This document shows, piece after piece, positions 1-9,267 of a stretch of 21,087 nucleotides of DNA (position 1 is the first letter of the stretch; each line of letters begins with the position of its first letter). Source of the DNA: Silene noctiflora (lineage: Eukaryota > Streptophyta > Magnoliopsida > Caryophyllales > Caryophyllaceae); NCBI GenBank assembly GCA_009801015.1, contig VHZZ01005195.1:38610-59696 (forward strand), written 5' to 3'. The notes under the pieces were generated by a model, which was not told where the DNA came from, searched no databases, and saw only the letters and a program-made list of their open reading frames with translations. A program made the translations under genes and the position numbers.

Positions 1-47
<47 letters not shown>
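1..47. repeat. Poly(A) run at the window edge
   Basis: The window opens with 47 consecutive A residues. This could be the A-tail of a retroposon lying to the left, a simple mononucleotide repeat, or an assembly edge. Nothing in the window separates these possibilities. Confidence 0.95.
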
Positions 48-49
<2 letters not shown>

Positions 50-88
50 TAGTTCATTTTAGATCCTAATTCGTGTAAATTCATTAGT

Positions 89-714
89 GGGTGTTTGCTT
101 GGAGTTTTTGGAACAGATTAGAATGAATTCAGCTCATTCTAGTGTTGGGTTGAAGGCTTTGGAATGAAGTTAAATACTTGATGGATTCTAAGTTCATTCC
201 AACCTCTTGAAATTAGAGGTGGACATAAGGACGGGCTAGCCCGACCCGCCAACCAGGCCTCCCTTTCCGCTCACTTGCCAGGTCTGTTGACCTGCCCAAC
301 CCACTCCCCAAACCGGGTTGGTCTCGGGCAAGCTCACTTTTCCCTAACCCACAATGCCAGCCCGCCTCCCTTTTTGCCCAAGCAAACCGATCCAGGGCCA
401 TCACTCCCCCAACCCCCCCACTCCCCACTCCCCACTCCCAGCCCATGGTGTGGGCTCGGGCTCACTCTCACCAACCTGGGCCTCCCCCAATTCAACCCAG
501 CTCAACCCGCACCAGCTTGACCCACTGTCCACCTTTACTTGGCATCCCTTACCTATCTATACCCCAAGTTTCTAACTAAATTCCATCCCATTACTGTTAC
601 ATATCCATTCTAAAATCGAACCAAACAACTGAGTAAATATTGGATTCAGACTCCATACCTCGATGATATCACATTCCATTTCATTTCGTTTAAGACTTTG
701 AACCAAACGACCCC
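89..714. mobile_element. Decayed hAT/Harbinger-like MITE (about 626 bp)
   Basis: The left end reads GGGTGTTTGCTTGG. The reverse complement of the right end reads GGGGTCGTTTGGTTC, so the two form imperfect terminal inverted repeats. Subterminal sequence on both sides is rich in related words such as GGAATGAA and ATTCCATT, as is usual for 'GTTTGG' class plant MITEs. No transposase reading frame is present. I see no clean target-site duplication, so the superfamily is unresolved (hAT or PIF/Harbinger) and the boundaries are approximate. A separate GC-rich element sits inside it. Confidence 0.5.
217..534. mobile_element. GC-rich nested element with AGGTGGACA inverted ends
   Basis: This C-rich block interrupts an AT-rich surrounding and is bounded by an exact 9-bp inverted pair: AGGTGGACA at 217-225 and TGTCCACCT at 526-534. 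The interior is a degenerate run of words such as GCCCGACCCGCC, CAACCCAGC and AACCCGCACC. Repeats of this flavour (GGTGGACATGGGC plus GGCCCG motifs) are common in plant intergenic DNA. Several overlapping open frames of 70-80 codons on both strands lie here. They are proline- and serine-rich products of the biased composition and are not counted as genes. Confidence 0.5.
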
Positions 715-1371
715 TGTTGATTCAAGTTAAAATAATTTTAATATTATATATATATACTCCAATGGAACTCCGGATCCATTTAGTCCATTCATTTTTATTC
801 ATCTTCAATCCAGTTATATTCAACTTAATTTTATTCAAAGTTTAAACCGCTACAATCCAAAATCGCGAAACCTTGCTTAACAACACAACTCAAACACTCA
901 AACTCAAAGTAATTATAAGAAGCACAAGAAGACGAAAGAGAAGAAAAAAAATGGGGAAAGGGTTAGGGTTTATGTAAGGGAGTTGTCCTATCCATGACCA
1001 TTTGGGATTAGTATGGGCTCACACATACAAGACTCTCATATATCCCTAAAACATTCCAAGGGCAAACAATATTAATAAAAAAGGAATTTCCGCAAAAGAA
1101 GGTTTGTTGTTTGGGGGGGATGAGATATGTGTTTGATTGTGTAGCCTAAAATGTCACTTCATTTCCACCCACTCATTCCATCAATCATCATTTCTTCTAT
1201 CAATGCCTGACCGACCACCACCATTTCCCTTTCTTGTCTCTTTTTTAACTCTTTCTTTCTTATTTCTCTTAAATTCCTTTCCACTTTAGTTACCCTAATT
1301 TTCTCATCAAATTACTAAACCTAATTTCTTTTATCTCCATCGGATTATAACTCGATTGTGTAACCGTTCTA
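715..1371. other. Intergenic region with a telo-box-like motif
   Basis: No gene is visible. A purine-rich stretch (about 905-960) runs into TTAGGGTTT at 963-971, the reverse complement of the telo-box AAACCCTAA that occurs near transcription starts of many housekeeping plant genes. A pyrimidine-rich stretch follows at about 1185-1270. This could be the promoter side of an unseen transcript or distal regulatory DNA of the YABBY gene, but neither is shown. Confidence 0.4.
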
Positions 1372-1664
1372 CAGAGGCGGTTCTAGGATTTGATGGAAGG
1401 GGGGGTGCGTAAAAATTTTTAACAATGAAAATATCGAGTTATATGAAAAATAATATTGTTTAGTTGGACAAAATGTATGATATATAACATTAAATAAAAA
1501 TTGTTCAATACAAGGATAGAACCCATAATCTCTAACTAAAAAGTAGTCTTAATAACCACTAGACCTACATAACTTATGTGCTACTTTACTAAAGAATATT
1601 GTAATTATTTTTCGGAAAAAGGGGTGCAGATGAACCCCCTACACCCCCGCCAAAAACGCCACTG
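1372..1664. mobile_element. hAT (Tip100-like) MITE, copy 1, with tRNA-like boxes
   Basis: The element begins CAGAGGCGGTTCTAGG and ends CGCCACTG, matching the CAGNGGCGG class of hAT termini. G-runs near the left end (about 1399-1407) and C-runs near the right end (about 1635-1650) are also typical. The flanks CCGTTCTA and TTGTTCTC share GTTCT, which may be a worn 8-bp duplication. On the minus strand the interior carries a tRNA-like A box (TCTAGTGGTTA) and a B-box-like GGGTTCTATCC, about 1510-1560. A relative lies at 13176-13590. Confidence 0.7.
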
Positions 1665-1668
1665 TTGT

Positions 1669-1696
1669 TCTCTCTCTCTCTATATATATATATATT
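1669..1696. repeat. Compound (TC)n(TA)n microsatellite
   Basis: A TC dinucleotide run passes directly into a TA run, immediately beyond the right end of the hAT-like element. Confidence 0.95.
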
Positions 1697-2560
1697 GTTA
1701 AGAGGTAATTCCCAAAACTTTTAAAAGAATTACTTTTGATCTATCCTATTAAGGGTTTTGGCTCTCTGGCACCAGGTTTTAAGGGTTTACTGATGTTAAT
1801 TTAACGAAATAATGAAGATAAGATTACTGATTTTAGTACAAAGAACAAAATTCTAACTTCCTACTACATACAAAAGCTAACAAGGACAAATATAGATAAT
1901 AATATCTCACACAACGTGTAACATAACTTTTTTTGATCAGAGTATTTAACATTAATATGGTATAATTCCGTAAATTTTAAATTACAGACCCTAATTTTAA
2001 GGATGGATTCATATCGACTTGGCCAAATATTCATGAAAAAAAAATCTATTGATTTTCCTATGATTTGTTATGCTGGAACAATTAATAGCTTTTAAGAGTT
2101 GAATGGAACCCTAGAATAGTCCAAGTAACCCATCTTGTACACCCTTGCATACAACTTTTTCACAGTTTTCCAATTTGATGAAAAAATTGACACAAATTTC
2201 ACCAATTTTGCCAATTAAAACTTCTTATTTCAATTATAATTGTACATGTACTTCTCCCCACTTTCTTCTTTCCAAACCAACTAAGCCAAGAAGGCAAATA
2301 AAGGACTATAGAGCCAATAGAAGGTTAATCTTCGGTAAGACAATTTTACACTAATGTAGCTGTAAAATGGATCTAAACGTAACTTTATTAATGGGTAAAA
2401 CCGTAAAAGTGGTTATTAATAAAAGATTTCATTTTACGATAAATTTGTGTAGAGTATCAGGATATGTAGGGTTGAGTTAATTAAATTAGTGATTTCTTGT
2501 ATCATTTTGTTACATCTCATTACTACATACAAAACTACCCTTCCACTCAACTTGCTCATA

Positions 2561-2708
2561 TCTCTCTCTCTATCCTCTATATTATGTTTCTCCTCTTTTC
2601 TCTCAGACCATTTATAAAACCAAACTTAGAAATTTGAAGAAACTCCGAAATTATATTTCGTGACACTACAAAAAACACGCGCAATTGCGACTTATACACT
2701 ACTTGTCC
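2561..2708 (+). promoter_or_regulatory. Core promoter and 5' leader of the YAB2-like gene
   Basis: A CT-rich tract (TCTCTCTCTC at 2561-2570, continuing to about 2605) is followed by a TATA-box candidate, TATAAAA at 2613-2619. With usual plant spacing this predicts a transcription start near 2640-2650 and a leader of about 60 bases before the ATG at 2709. DNA from 1697 to 2560 is AT-rich and shows no gene. The start site is inferred. Confidence 0.5.
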
Positions 2709-5700
2709 ATGGATATTAGTACCTCGGAACGCGTTTGCTATGTTCATTGCACCTTCTGCAACACCATTTTAGCGGTACTTAATTCAATTACCTTATATTT
2801 TCATTAATTTTATTAATATTGCATTGAATAATTAATTATTGCAATTTTTTATATTTATTTTAATCATGCAAATAAGGCTTTCATAATTCTGCCACTTTTA
2901 TGTTTATGGAGTATATATATAGAGGAAAATAAGCTTAAAAAAAATTAATTTAATTGTGTGAAAGTAGTAGGGCATATGTATAGATTAGGGTTCATCAGAA
3001 AAACAGACCTAGTTCTGATTTTTAATTTATTTTATTGAAGAATTATGAGTCAGAAAATGAATAGAATGATTTGCATTTTTTAATATTATATTTATAATGA
3101 GTGTTTATTGATTTATCACTGACATTTTTTCAGTAGAAGCATTGACAGTGTCAACTTTCATGTCAATTAGTTTGCAGATTTCATCAGATCACTCATTATC
3201 ATCTCTTGTACAATCATATCATATACCCTATAAAATATTTTATTTTTATTATTTATTATTTTTATTTTATTTTATTTTCTGGGTGTTTTGGTGCGTTGGA
3301 ATCATGATCATGGATATTCTTACATTAGCACCAAAATCATAAAAATAACTGGCAAACCGGCAAACCGTAAAAGCAGATTCAAAATAACAGTTAACGTTAT
3401 CAGAATACAATTATCTATGATCTATCACCTTTAGCTTTGTATTCCTCTACTATACAAAAATTATGATCACCACCAAGTTAGATCAAAGTGGACTATCAAT
3501 ATTAAATTAAACAAACGGGTTTTAAAACTTTGTTCGTAAATATCACCTGAAACGACTTTACCAGATGATCTAGCAATCAGAGTTTTGAAATTACAAGAAA
3601 ATTTCATTTCATCTTCATTCTTTGTTGTAGTTGCTTATGATTTGTCTTTGTATGAGTCAGTCATATCTTTGGTTTGCTTTATTTCTTTCATCATAACCTA
3701 TATATGTGCTCTTTAATAAAGTTTTATGATACTTCGTTGTCTTATAAAGTCAGATCCTTTTTCATTATACCTTTCCCTTTCTTAGTTTGTTGGGGATGTC
3801 AGGTTTTGCATTACAGGATTCAATCTAATTAATTAGGGTTTAATTGTAATTATTAATGTTCATGATCAAGCAAATGTTACAAATCTAATTAAAATAATTA
3901 TATTTAAAGCATGTAGGTCATTTAACCTAATTATGAAGATGATGTGATTTCTCTGAATATTTTTAGATTCATAATAGTTTAATTTCTTCTTTGCATGTAT
4001 GATCAAATTCATCCATATAAATGAGAAATTTAATTTGTATAAGTATACTCTCTAAGTGGGTATATCTATACATATTGTATACTCCGTCCTCTTGTTGTAA
4101 TTTTTTGTTTATTTCAGATTAAAATAACTCTCACAAAGAATAAAAAATAATAAACAAATGATTTGGACAGAAAGAGTATATAAGATCCTATTTAACCTAA
4201 TTTTAAGTTTTGCCAATATAACCAAAGATTAAGTGGTTCATATACGTCCTCCATTTTAATCAGTTAATTGGAATGAAAGAAGTCAAAGATACGAGCCATC
4301 AAGTGCGTTAAAAAGGATACTAAATGTGTTAATTAATTAAAAGTTGAAATGTTTTTACCACGGAAGTCAAAATGTATAAAAACAAAGAGCGTATTTGAGC
4401 AACTTATTATATATTAACCCAAACTATTGTAGAAGACCGACCATTAAACATCTGGTATAAGATCGTTACTGATAATTACTAATAAGATGATGAATGGTAT
4501 GTATGTACTAGGTAAGTGTGCCTTGTTGCACCATGTATAATTCAGTGACTGTGAGATGTGGGCATTGTGCCAATCTACTCTCTGTCAACTTTGGCCCTTC
4601 TCCTCCATTTATTCCTCCAGATTTCCAGGTATTAATATGTACATCAATTACATACTCGATTTCTACATATGTATTTAACGATGTAGATATCTGTTAGCTT
4701 AACTGGTATAGTCATGATGAGATATACCAGGGTTGAAACCCCGTCAACATCATATTATCAATACCCGTAACTAATTAGAAGTCTCTGAAATGAACAATTC
4801 TTCTATCATATAGACCGAGACAATAGGATTGAATTTTTATTTATTTTTTGACAATTTGACATTTATGTCTTATTATATATGGACCAACTTACAAAATATA
4901 GTTAATCACACCTTGTTCATTAATATTGCATTTCATGAATTAATACAAGCAATATTTGGCCAAGTATATACAAAGTTCTAACGTGTGTACTAAAAGGGCA
5001 CACATTAATAACCTAAATACGGTAAGATTTGCAAGATATTCTAATGAGATATTCAAGTACAGTCGCTGGAACAGGGCCATAATTCTGAAGATGTGAACAA
5101 AGGTGGTAATGCATCAAACTCATCATCTTCAATTACAACTGATGAACTTAAAGATCCTCATCCACGTCCACCACCCATCCGTCGTAAGTTGTTAATTTTG
5201 TCGACGACTTGTGTTGGTTGTAATCTATAAGTAGGTCGGGGTTGCTTAGGCTGATCGACTGCACAAGATCTCGAAATTTAAGAGATTCAGTATCGTTCAA
5301 TTTTGACAGCATTATCTGTCACCTTCATCTCCAGTTTTGGCATTTGGCCATTAAAACCTTTCAGACAGACCAAATTTATATAGATAAGAAACTAAATTTA
5401 CTTAGGTGATTAACATTATTATATACTCCATACTTTGATGGAATACAGTGGTCTTAAAGATGAATTCATAGTGAATTTGCCTACGTTGGTATTTGGTGTC
5501 TGATGATCTGATCTACTGTACTGTATGATATATGCATGCTACGAGTATTAAACTTGCATGTAATGACTGATACTAGTTAAAGCTGTGAAACGTTTCTCAT
5601 AGTATTTCTATTCATTTGAATTGATCTATATGATATATCACTCCTAACATCGGTTTTATACTCCAACACTATATCTTTGTTATTATTAGCTTAATTAAAT

Positions 5701-7924
5701 TTCTTACGTTTATCCTACAGCTCCAGAAAAACGACAACGCGTTCCTTCAGCCTATAATAAATTCATAAAGTAAGTTACAACTTTTTCCGAGTTCAATGAG
5801 ACGAATGTTCTCTTCAATTCAACTTATAATTTTTTTTCCGTATTTTGTATGTAATTAGATTCACTCGACACACATAAATTCTGTATATAGATTTTTTTTT
5901 ACGATACCCCTTGTTGTAAAAAATTCCCAAAACCTAATTTCTGTGTTTCGGAGGCTACCTTTAAGGTAGATCCGTCAAAAGTGTGTCTTACATAGTTACA
6001 TTGTTGCAAAGAGGTATTATTGTCTCTGACTCATGGCACACCGTTTTAAGTAAAGTGCAAAACAAAATACAATATGTCTTCTTTAATACCATTTTAACTT
6101 ATAGACCTATTACAACTCGCTCTTTATTTTTACTTTGTTTAAATCGATCTCTAGATAGTACATTCGTCTTAATAACTTGAGACAATCTTAGCCAAGAATT
6201 TGTTAATCAAATTATACCCTTCTTAGTGATTTGTGGTTATAAAATCGATCTCTAGATAGTACAGTCCCAATACTTAATCCATATGCTATCTCTTTAGCAG
6301 GTTTTGCTTACTATCGTTTTAAGTTATAAGACTTACGAAGTACTACTTATCATAATAAATCCTGCTTTAAATCGGTTGATAATGCTTTCATAATTTTAAA
6401 CCGTCTTAACCAAGAATTTTGTAATCAAATTATAGCCTTGATAGTGATTTATACTTACGAAGTATCTCATTTGTTGTAATTGATTGATAAGGGAGGAGAT
6501 CCAAAGGATAAAAGCCTGCAATCCTGAAATAAGCCATAGAGAGGCCTTCAGTGCAGCTGCTAAGAATGTGAGTGACGACTCTCTTTCCCTTAACTTTAAG
6601 GGTACTCTTACAGTTTTACTCATCATTTTTGGTCCCGTTGTACTTACATGCTTATATTTTTATACTCATAGGTTTTTCGTCATAGCCTTGTACTTATAGT
6701 TGTAGGTTATTAGTAGAAGAGTAGATGCTTTACTTTCATCAGCTTAATTACTATGGAGTACATTGCACTATGACAGTAAGTAGTTCATTTTCTTGTCCGG
6801 CATCTTAGCGGCGTAACCATGATTTATAGATCCGTCACTAAACTTAACTTGTGTGTTGAAAGGTTATTGTGGTTGGTACTAGTTAATTAAGTTCCTCATG
6901 AGACCCCGCTCTTCTTAAAATGAAATTAAATACGACAACAAATGACCAGCACGAATTTGTTTATTGCTAATGCCCTAATAGACCGATTAAGTAAAGTTTT
7001 GCTTAGGCATGCTTGCTAATACATCAAAGAATAATGGTAGAGTTGGACAGAAAATCATATATACCATTATTTAGGGAGTATTTTTTGTAAGGGGTGCTTT
7101 AATTCAAGTTAAACAAAAGATTGAGATGAATAAATTATTTAGTAAAAATAATATTCCCTAAATATAGAAGGTTACAATTGTTCGAGAAAAAGGAATATAC
7201 ATCGGATGTATTACCTCTGATTTTACTTGTTTTTGAGTATATGTATATTTTTTCTGAACTTATTATTTCAAACTTTATTTATTTTTGAGCATGTGTATAT
7301 TTTTACTTGCTTTTGAGTATATGTGTATTTTTTCTGAGCATATTATTTCAAACTTTATTTATTTTTGAGCATGTGTATATTTTTTCCGAGCTTATTAAAG
7401 TTTATAGGTTAGATTTTAATTTTTTTTCTAAAAACTAAAATTTAACTAAGTTTGTAGGTAATGTTTTTGAGTTTTATTATAATTTTTTAATTTTAATGTT
7501 TGAGTGAATGAACTCAAAAACTTTATAGTAAAACTCATCATTTTTACAACAAAACTCGAATTTTTTATTATAATGCTCAGAAACTATAAAATTGGTGGGA
7601 ATACATCGGATGTATAATCTAGTTACTGCAATTGTTCTCCTTTAAGATGGTTATATCTGTCTTAAGGTGAAATCGGTTAAATACAGCCCTATATAAGTGG
7701 ATGAGTCAAAAGTGTATCATTCGTGAGTATTTTGACTTTTACATAATCTCATCCATCTATTTAAACCGTTTTATTCTTTAGTCCGGTCTTATACATGTTA
7801 ATATTGGCAGTGGGCACACTTTCCTGATATTCACTTTAGCCTAAATCTTGATGCACAAAGACAAGCAAGAGTGGACCAGACAGTTGCTGGTGAAGGTGCA
7901 AGCATATCTCATGGATTGTATTAA
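2709..7924 (+). CDS. YAB2: YABBY transcription factor, YAB2 clade (six exons, 180 aa)
   Basis: YABBY proteins are nuclear DNA-binding regulators of abaxial identity and lateral-organ growth; the YAB2 clade includes tomato FASCIATED. Exons: 2709-2774, 4512-4628, 5063-5183, 5721-5769, 6492-6567 and 7811-7924. They sum to 543 nt, with GT-AG introns and matching phases. Exons 1-2 encode the C2C2 zinc finger (VCYVHCTFC at residues 9-17, then VTVRCGHC). Exon 3 encodes a Ser/Asn/Pro-rich linker. Exons 3-6 encode the HMG-like YABBY domain ([42 protein letters not shown]). The SERVCYVHC start and [15 protein letters not shown] favour YAB2 over YAB5. Length fits the roughly 180-aa family norm. One oddity is FPDIHFSL where the family normally has FPHIHFGL. 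No stop, frameshift or lost splice site is seen, so the gene looks functional. Confidence 0.93.
2775..4511 (+). other. Intron 1 of the YAB2-like gene (1,737 bp)
   Basis: This is the longest intron of the gene, separating the two halves of the zinc finger (phase 0). It is AT-rich. It contains the inverted repeat TTGACAGTGTCAA at 3142-3154, with two TTGAC cores, and a Stowaway-like element near its 3' end. A 66-codon open frame at 3142-3342 is AT-rich noise. Confidence 0.85.
4081..4176. mobile_element. Stowaway-like MITE in YAB2 intron 1
   Basis: The left end reads TA-ACTCCGTCCTCTTGTTG. The reverse complement of the right end reads TA-TACTCTTTCTGTCCAAATC. Both resemble the CTCCCTCCGTCC terminus of Stowaway (Tc1/mariner) MITEs, and TA lies at each border. 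The length of about 96 bp and the internal symmetry (TTTGTTTATTT against AATAAACAAATG) fit the class. It is diverged. Confidence 0.6.
6140..6460. repeat. Two interleaved direct repeats in YAB2 intron 4
   Basis: Repeat A, AATCGATCTCTAGATAGTAC, occurs near 6142 and again near 6243. Repeat B, about 55 bp and diverged, starts CTTAGCCAAGAATTTGT near 6187 and CTTAACCAAGAATTTTGT near 6405; both copies continue into AATCAAATTATA and AGTGATTT. The A-B-A-B' arrangement lies wholly inside intron 4 (5770-6491) and points to local duplication or insertion of a repeated element. Confidence 0.75.
7197..7615. mobile_element. Inverted-repeat element with palindromic ends, YAB2 intron 5
   Basis: The same near-palindrome, ATACATCGGATGTAT, stands at 7197-7211 and 7601-7615. 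It is followed inward by TACC on the left and preceded by GGTGGGA on the right, so the ends form an inverted repeat of about 18-20 bp. The interior is very T-rich and contains a tandem duplication and an inverted pair (TTTTTGAGTTTTA near 7465 against AACTCAAAAACTTTA near 7511). No coding frame is present. I do not recognise the family; a MULE-type or other MITE is possible. Confidence 0.55.
7218..7381 (+). repeat. Two tandem copies of an 81-82-bp T-rich unit
   Basis: The unit, which includes CTTTATTTATTTTTGAGCATG and a TTTTTTCTGA segment, is present twice in tandem with a few base differences. The first copy covers about 7218-7299 and the second about 7300-7381. It lies inside the intron 5 element. 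Confidence 0.8.
7643..7791. mobile_element. Foldback MITE-like element with TAAGAYGG ends
   Basis: The left side reads TAAGATGG, then GGTTAAAT and GGATGAGTCAAAAGTG. The right side, reverse-complemented, reads TAAGACCGG, then GGTTTAAAT and GGATGAG...AAAAGTC. The two arms match in order, as expected for a foldback or Stowaway-type MITE of about 150 bp. It ends just before exon 6 of the YAB2-like gene (7811), so it may supply part of that intron's 3' region. Confidence 0.5.
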
Positions 7925-7995
7925 CCCACCTCCGATCCATATTTTGTCAACATTTATTAGCTAAGCACATTATTATCTCTAATAATCATTTTATG

Positions 7996-8060
7996 TTTTT
8001 TTTTTTTTGTTTTTTTTTTATGAGGAAAGAAACCCATTTAAATGGTTTTTTTTTTTTTTT
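7996..8060. repeat. T-runs flanking a short palindrome downstream of YAB2
   Basis: Two long T-runs flank AACCCATTTAAATGGTTT, which is nearly self-complementary. The tract lies 70-135 bases after the YABBY stop codon, in the likely 3' UTR or terminator zone. An AATAAT at about 7980 could act in polyadenylation, but this is weak. Confidence 0.7.
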
Positions 8061-8465
8061 AATGTTTTACATTTGTAATTGTTTAGTATATACTACTATA
8101 TACAATATACTATTATGCATCATCGAATAGGTGCGGTATTACAATGTGGGATGAAAGGAGGATATTATGTGGATCGCATGATAATATTTTAAAATTATAA
8201 GATTTTCTCCCAATATTATTGAGTTAGTTGATTTTTTGTAAAATTATAAAATTATGTAGGATGAAAGGAGTATTAATGATTCTAAAATCTGCATTGAAAA
8301 AAAGTTTCAAAATCGATTTTCGGCTTTAAATACCAGTACTATTAAGAAATAGGTCTATTTTCTTTTTAGTTTATCCTACTATAGGTATTTTGGGTATAAA
8401 TAGACCTACTCTTTAGATTGAAATATTAATAAAATTTAAAAACTCAAAATATGCACAGTTTTACT

Positions 8466-8637
8466 CACGAGCACTTAGATCAACTGGTAAGGGGTTGTTC
8501 TAACTTAACCAGAGGTCTCATGTTCGAGCCCTGGGAATGCAGCAGTGTTGAAACTCATGAGGGAGAGCTTTACCGCCTTAATGGTCCTATCCGGCTCGAA
8601 TCCGGACTAAACCGGATGGTTTACACCAAAAAAAAAA
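8466..8637 (+). mobile_element. tRNA-derived SINE with poly(A) tail
   Basis: A tRNA-like head (CTTAGATCAACTGGTAAGG, A-box region) is followed about 40 bases later by a B-box-like ATGTTCGAGCCCTGG. A tRNA-unrelated body ends in an A-run. The flanks ATGCACAGTTTTACT (8451-8465) and ATGCACGGTTCTTCT (8638-8652) match at 12 of 15 positions and look like an aged target-site duplication. An open frame of 76 codons spans the SINE but is not a gene. SINEs need LINE proteins in trans, and none are encoded here. Confidence 0.8.
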
Positions 8638-8652
8638 ATGCACGGTTCTTCT

Positions 8653-9267
8653 ATTTTTCGGCTCAAAAGATTTGCCTCTAGGTCCTAGGCTTTTTATAAA
8701 CTATTTATTCTCATTAAATATTTATATTATTAGCTTTGTTTAAAAAAAACCTATTTTCATTAAAAAAAAACATTTCATAACTTACTTAATTCTCTTAATT
8801 AATAATTTTAAGATTCCAATTTTTCTCTCAAATTAAAATACAATGATGAAAAATTCAAACTCGTAACCTATTGTAACAATCCCTACATCTTAACCATCAT
8901 TAGATTAATATTTTTTCGATAATCTCGCTAGAATTAACTAGTACGAAATTAAAAATTGGGAAATTATAATAGTATTATTCTATTTTTGTCGTTTTAGATA
9001 ATGTAGTACGTACGTAAGAGCCGGAGACAGAAATGAGTTGGGACGTTGATAGTTACCGATGATGAGCTCAGTAGTCACAATCGCATTTAATAAACAAATA
9101 TTGTTCATCTCCATCTCTCTCTTTTTCTATCATCAAACATTTGCTAAAATCCATACACAGCAGCCACCAATTTTCACCGAATTTTATGTCCATCTCATTT
9201 CACATGTCCAAACAAAATACATCACTTCCTCAATTTCCGTATTTCATTTTTACAAAGTTACGATTAA
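8653..9267. other. Intergenic DNA, no gene seen
   Basis: AT-rich with many A and T runs. A 77-codon open frame at 9059-9292 runs into the neighbouring MITE, shows no recognisable motif, and is treated as chance. Confidence 0.6.

Noticed and set aside
213-575. Overlapping open frames of 73-81 codons on both strands
   Set aside because: They lie in the GC-rich nested repeat, are Pro/Ser or Gly/Arg low-complexity in every frame, and have no domain or splice context.
5063-5070. Alternative acceptor for YABBY exon 3 at TTCAAG (5057)
   Set aside because: It would shift the frame and meet a stop within 13 codons; the acceptor at 5061-5062 keeps phase and the family sequence.
6396-6699. 76-codon minus-strand frame and 71-codon plus-strand frame around YABBY exon 5
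   Set aside because: The plus frame contains the 25 codons of real exon 5 and then runs into the intron past a good GTGAGT donor. The minus frame is its antisense shadow.
8451-8681. 76-codon ORF as a small gene
   Set aside because: It coincides with the SINE and its target duplications and even reads through the poly(A) tail as Lys codons.
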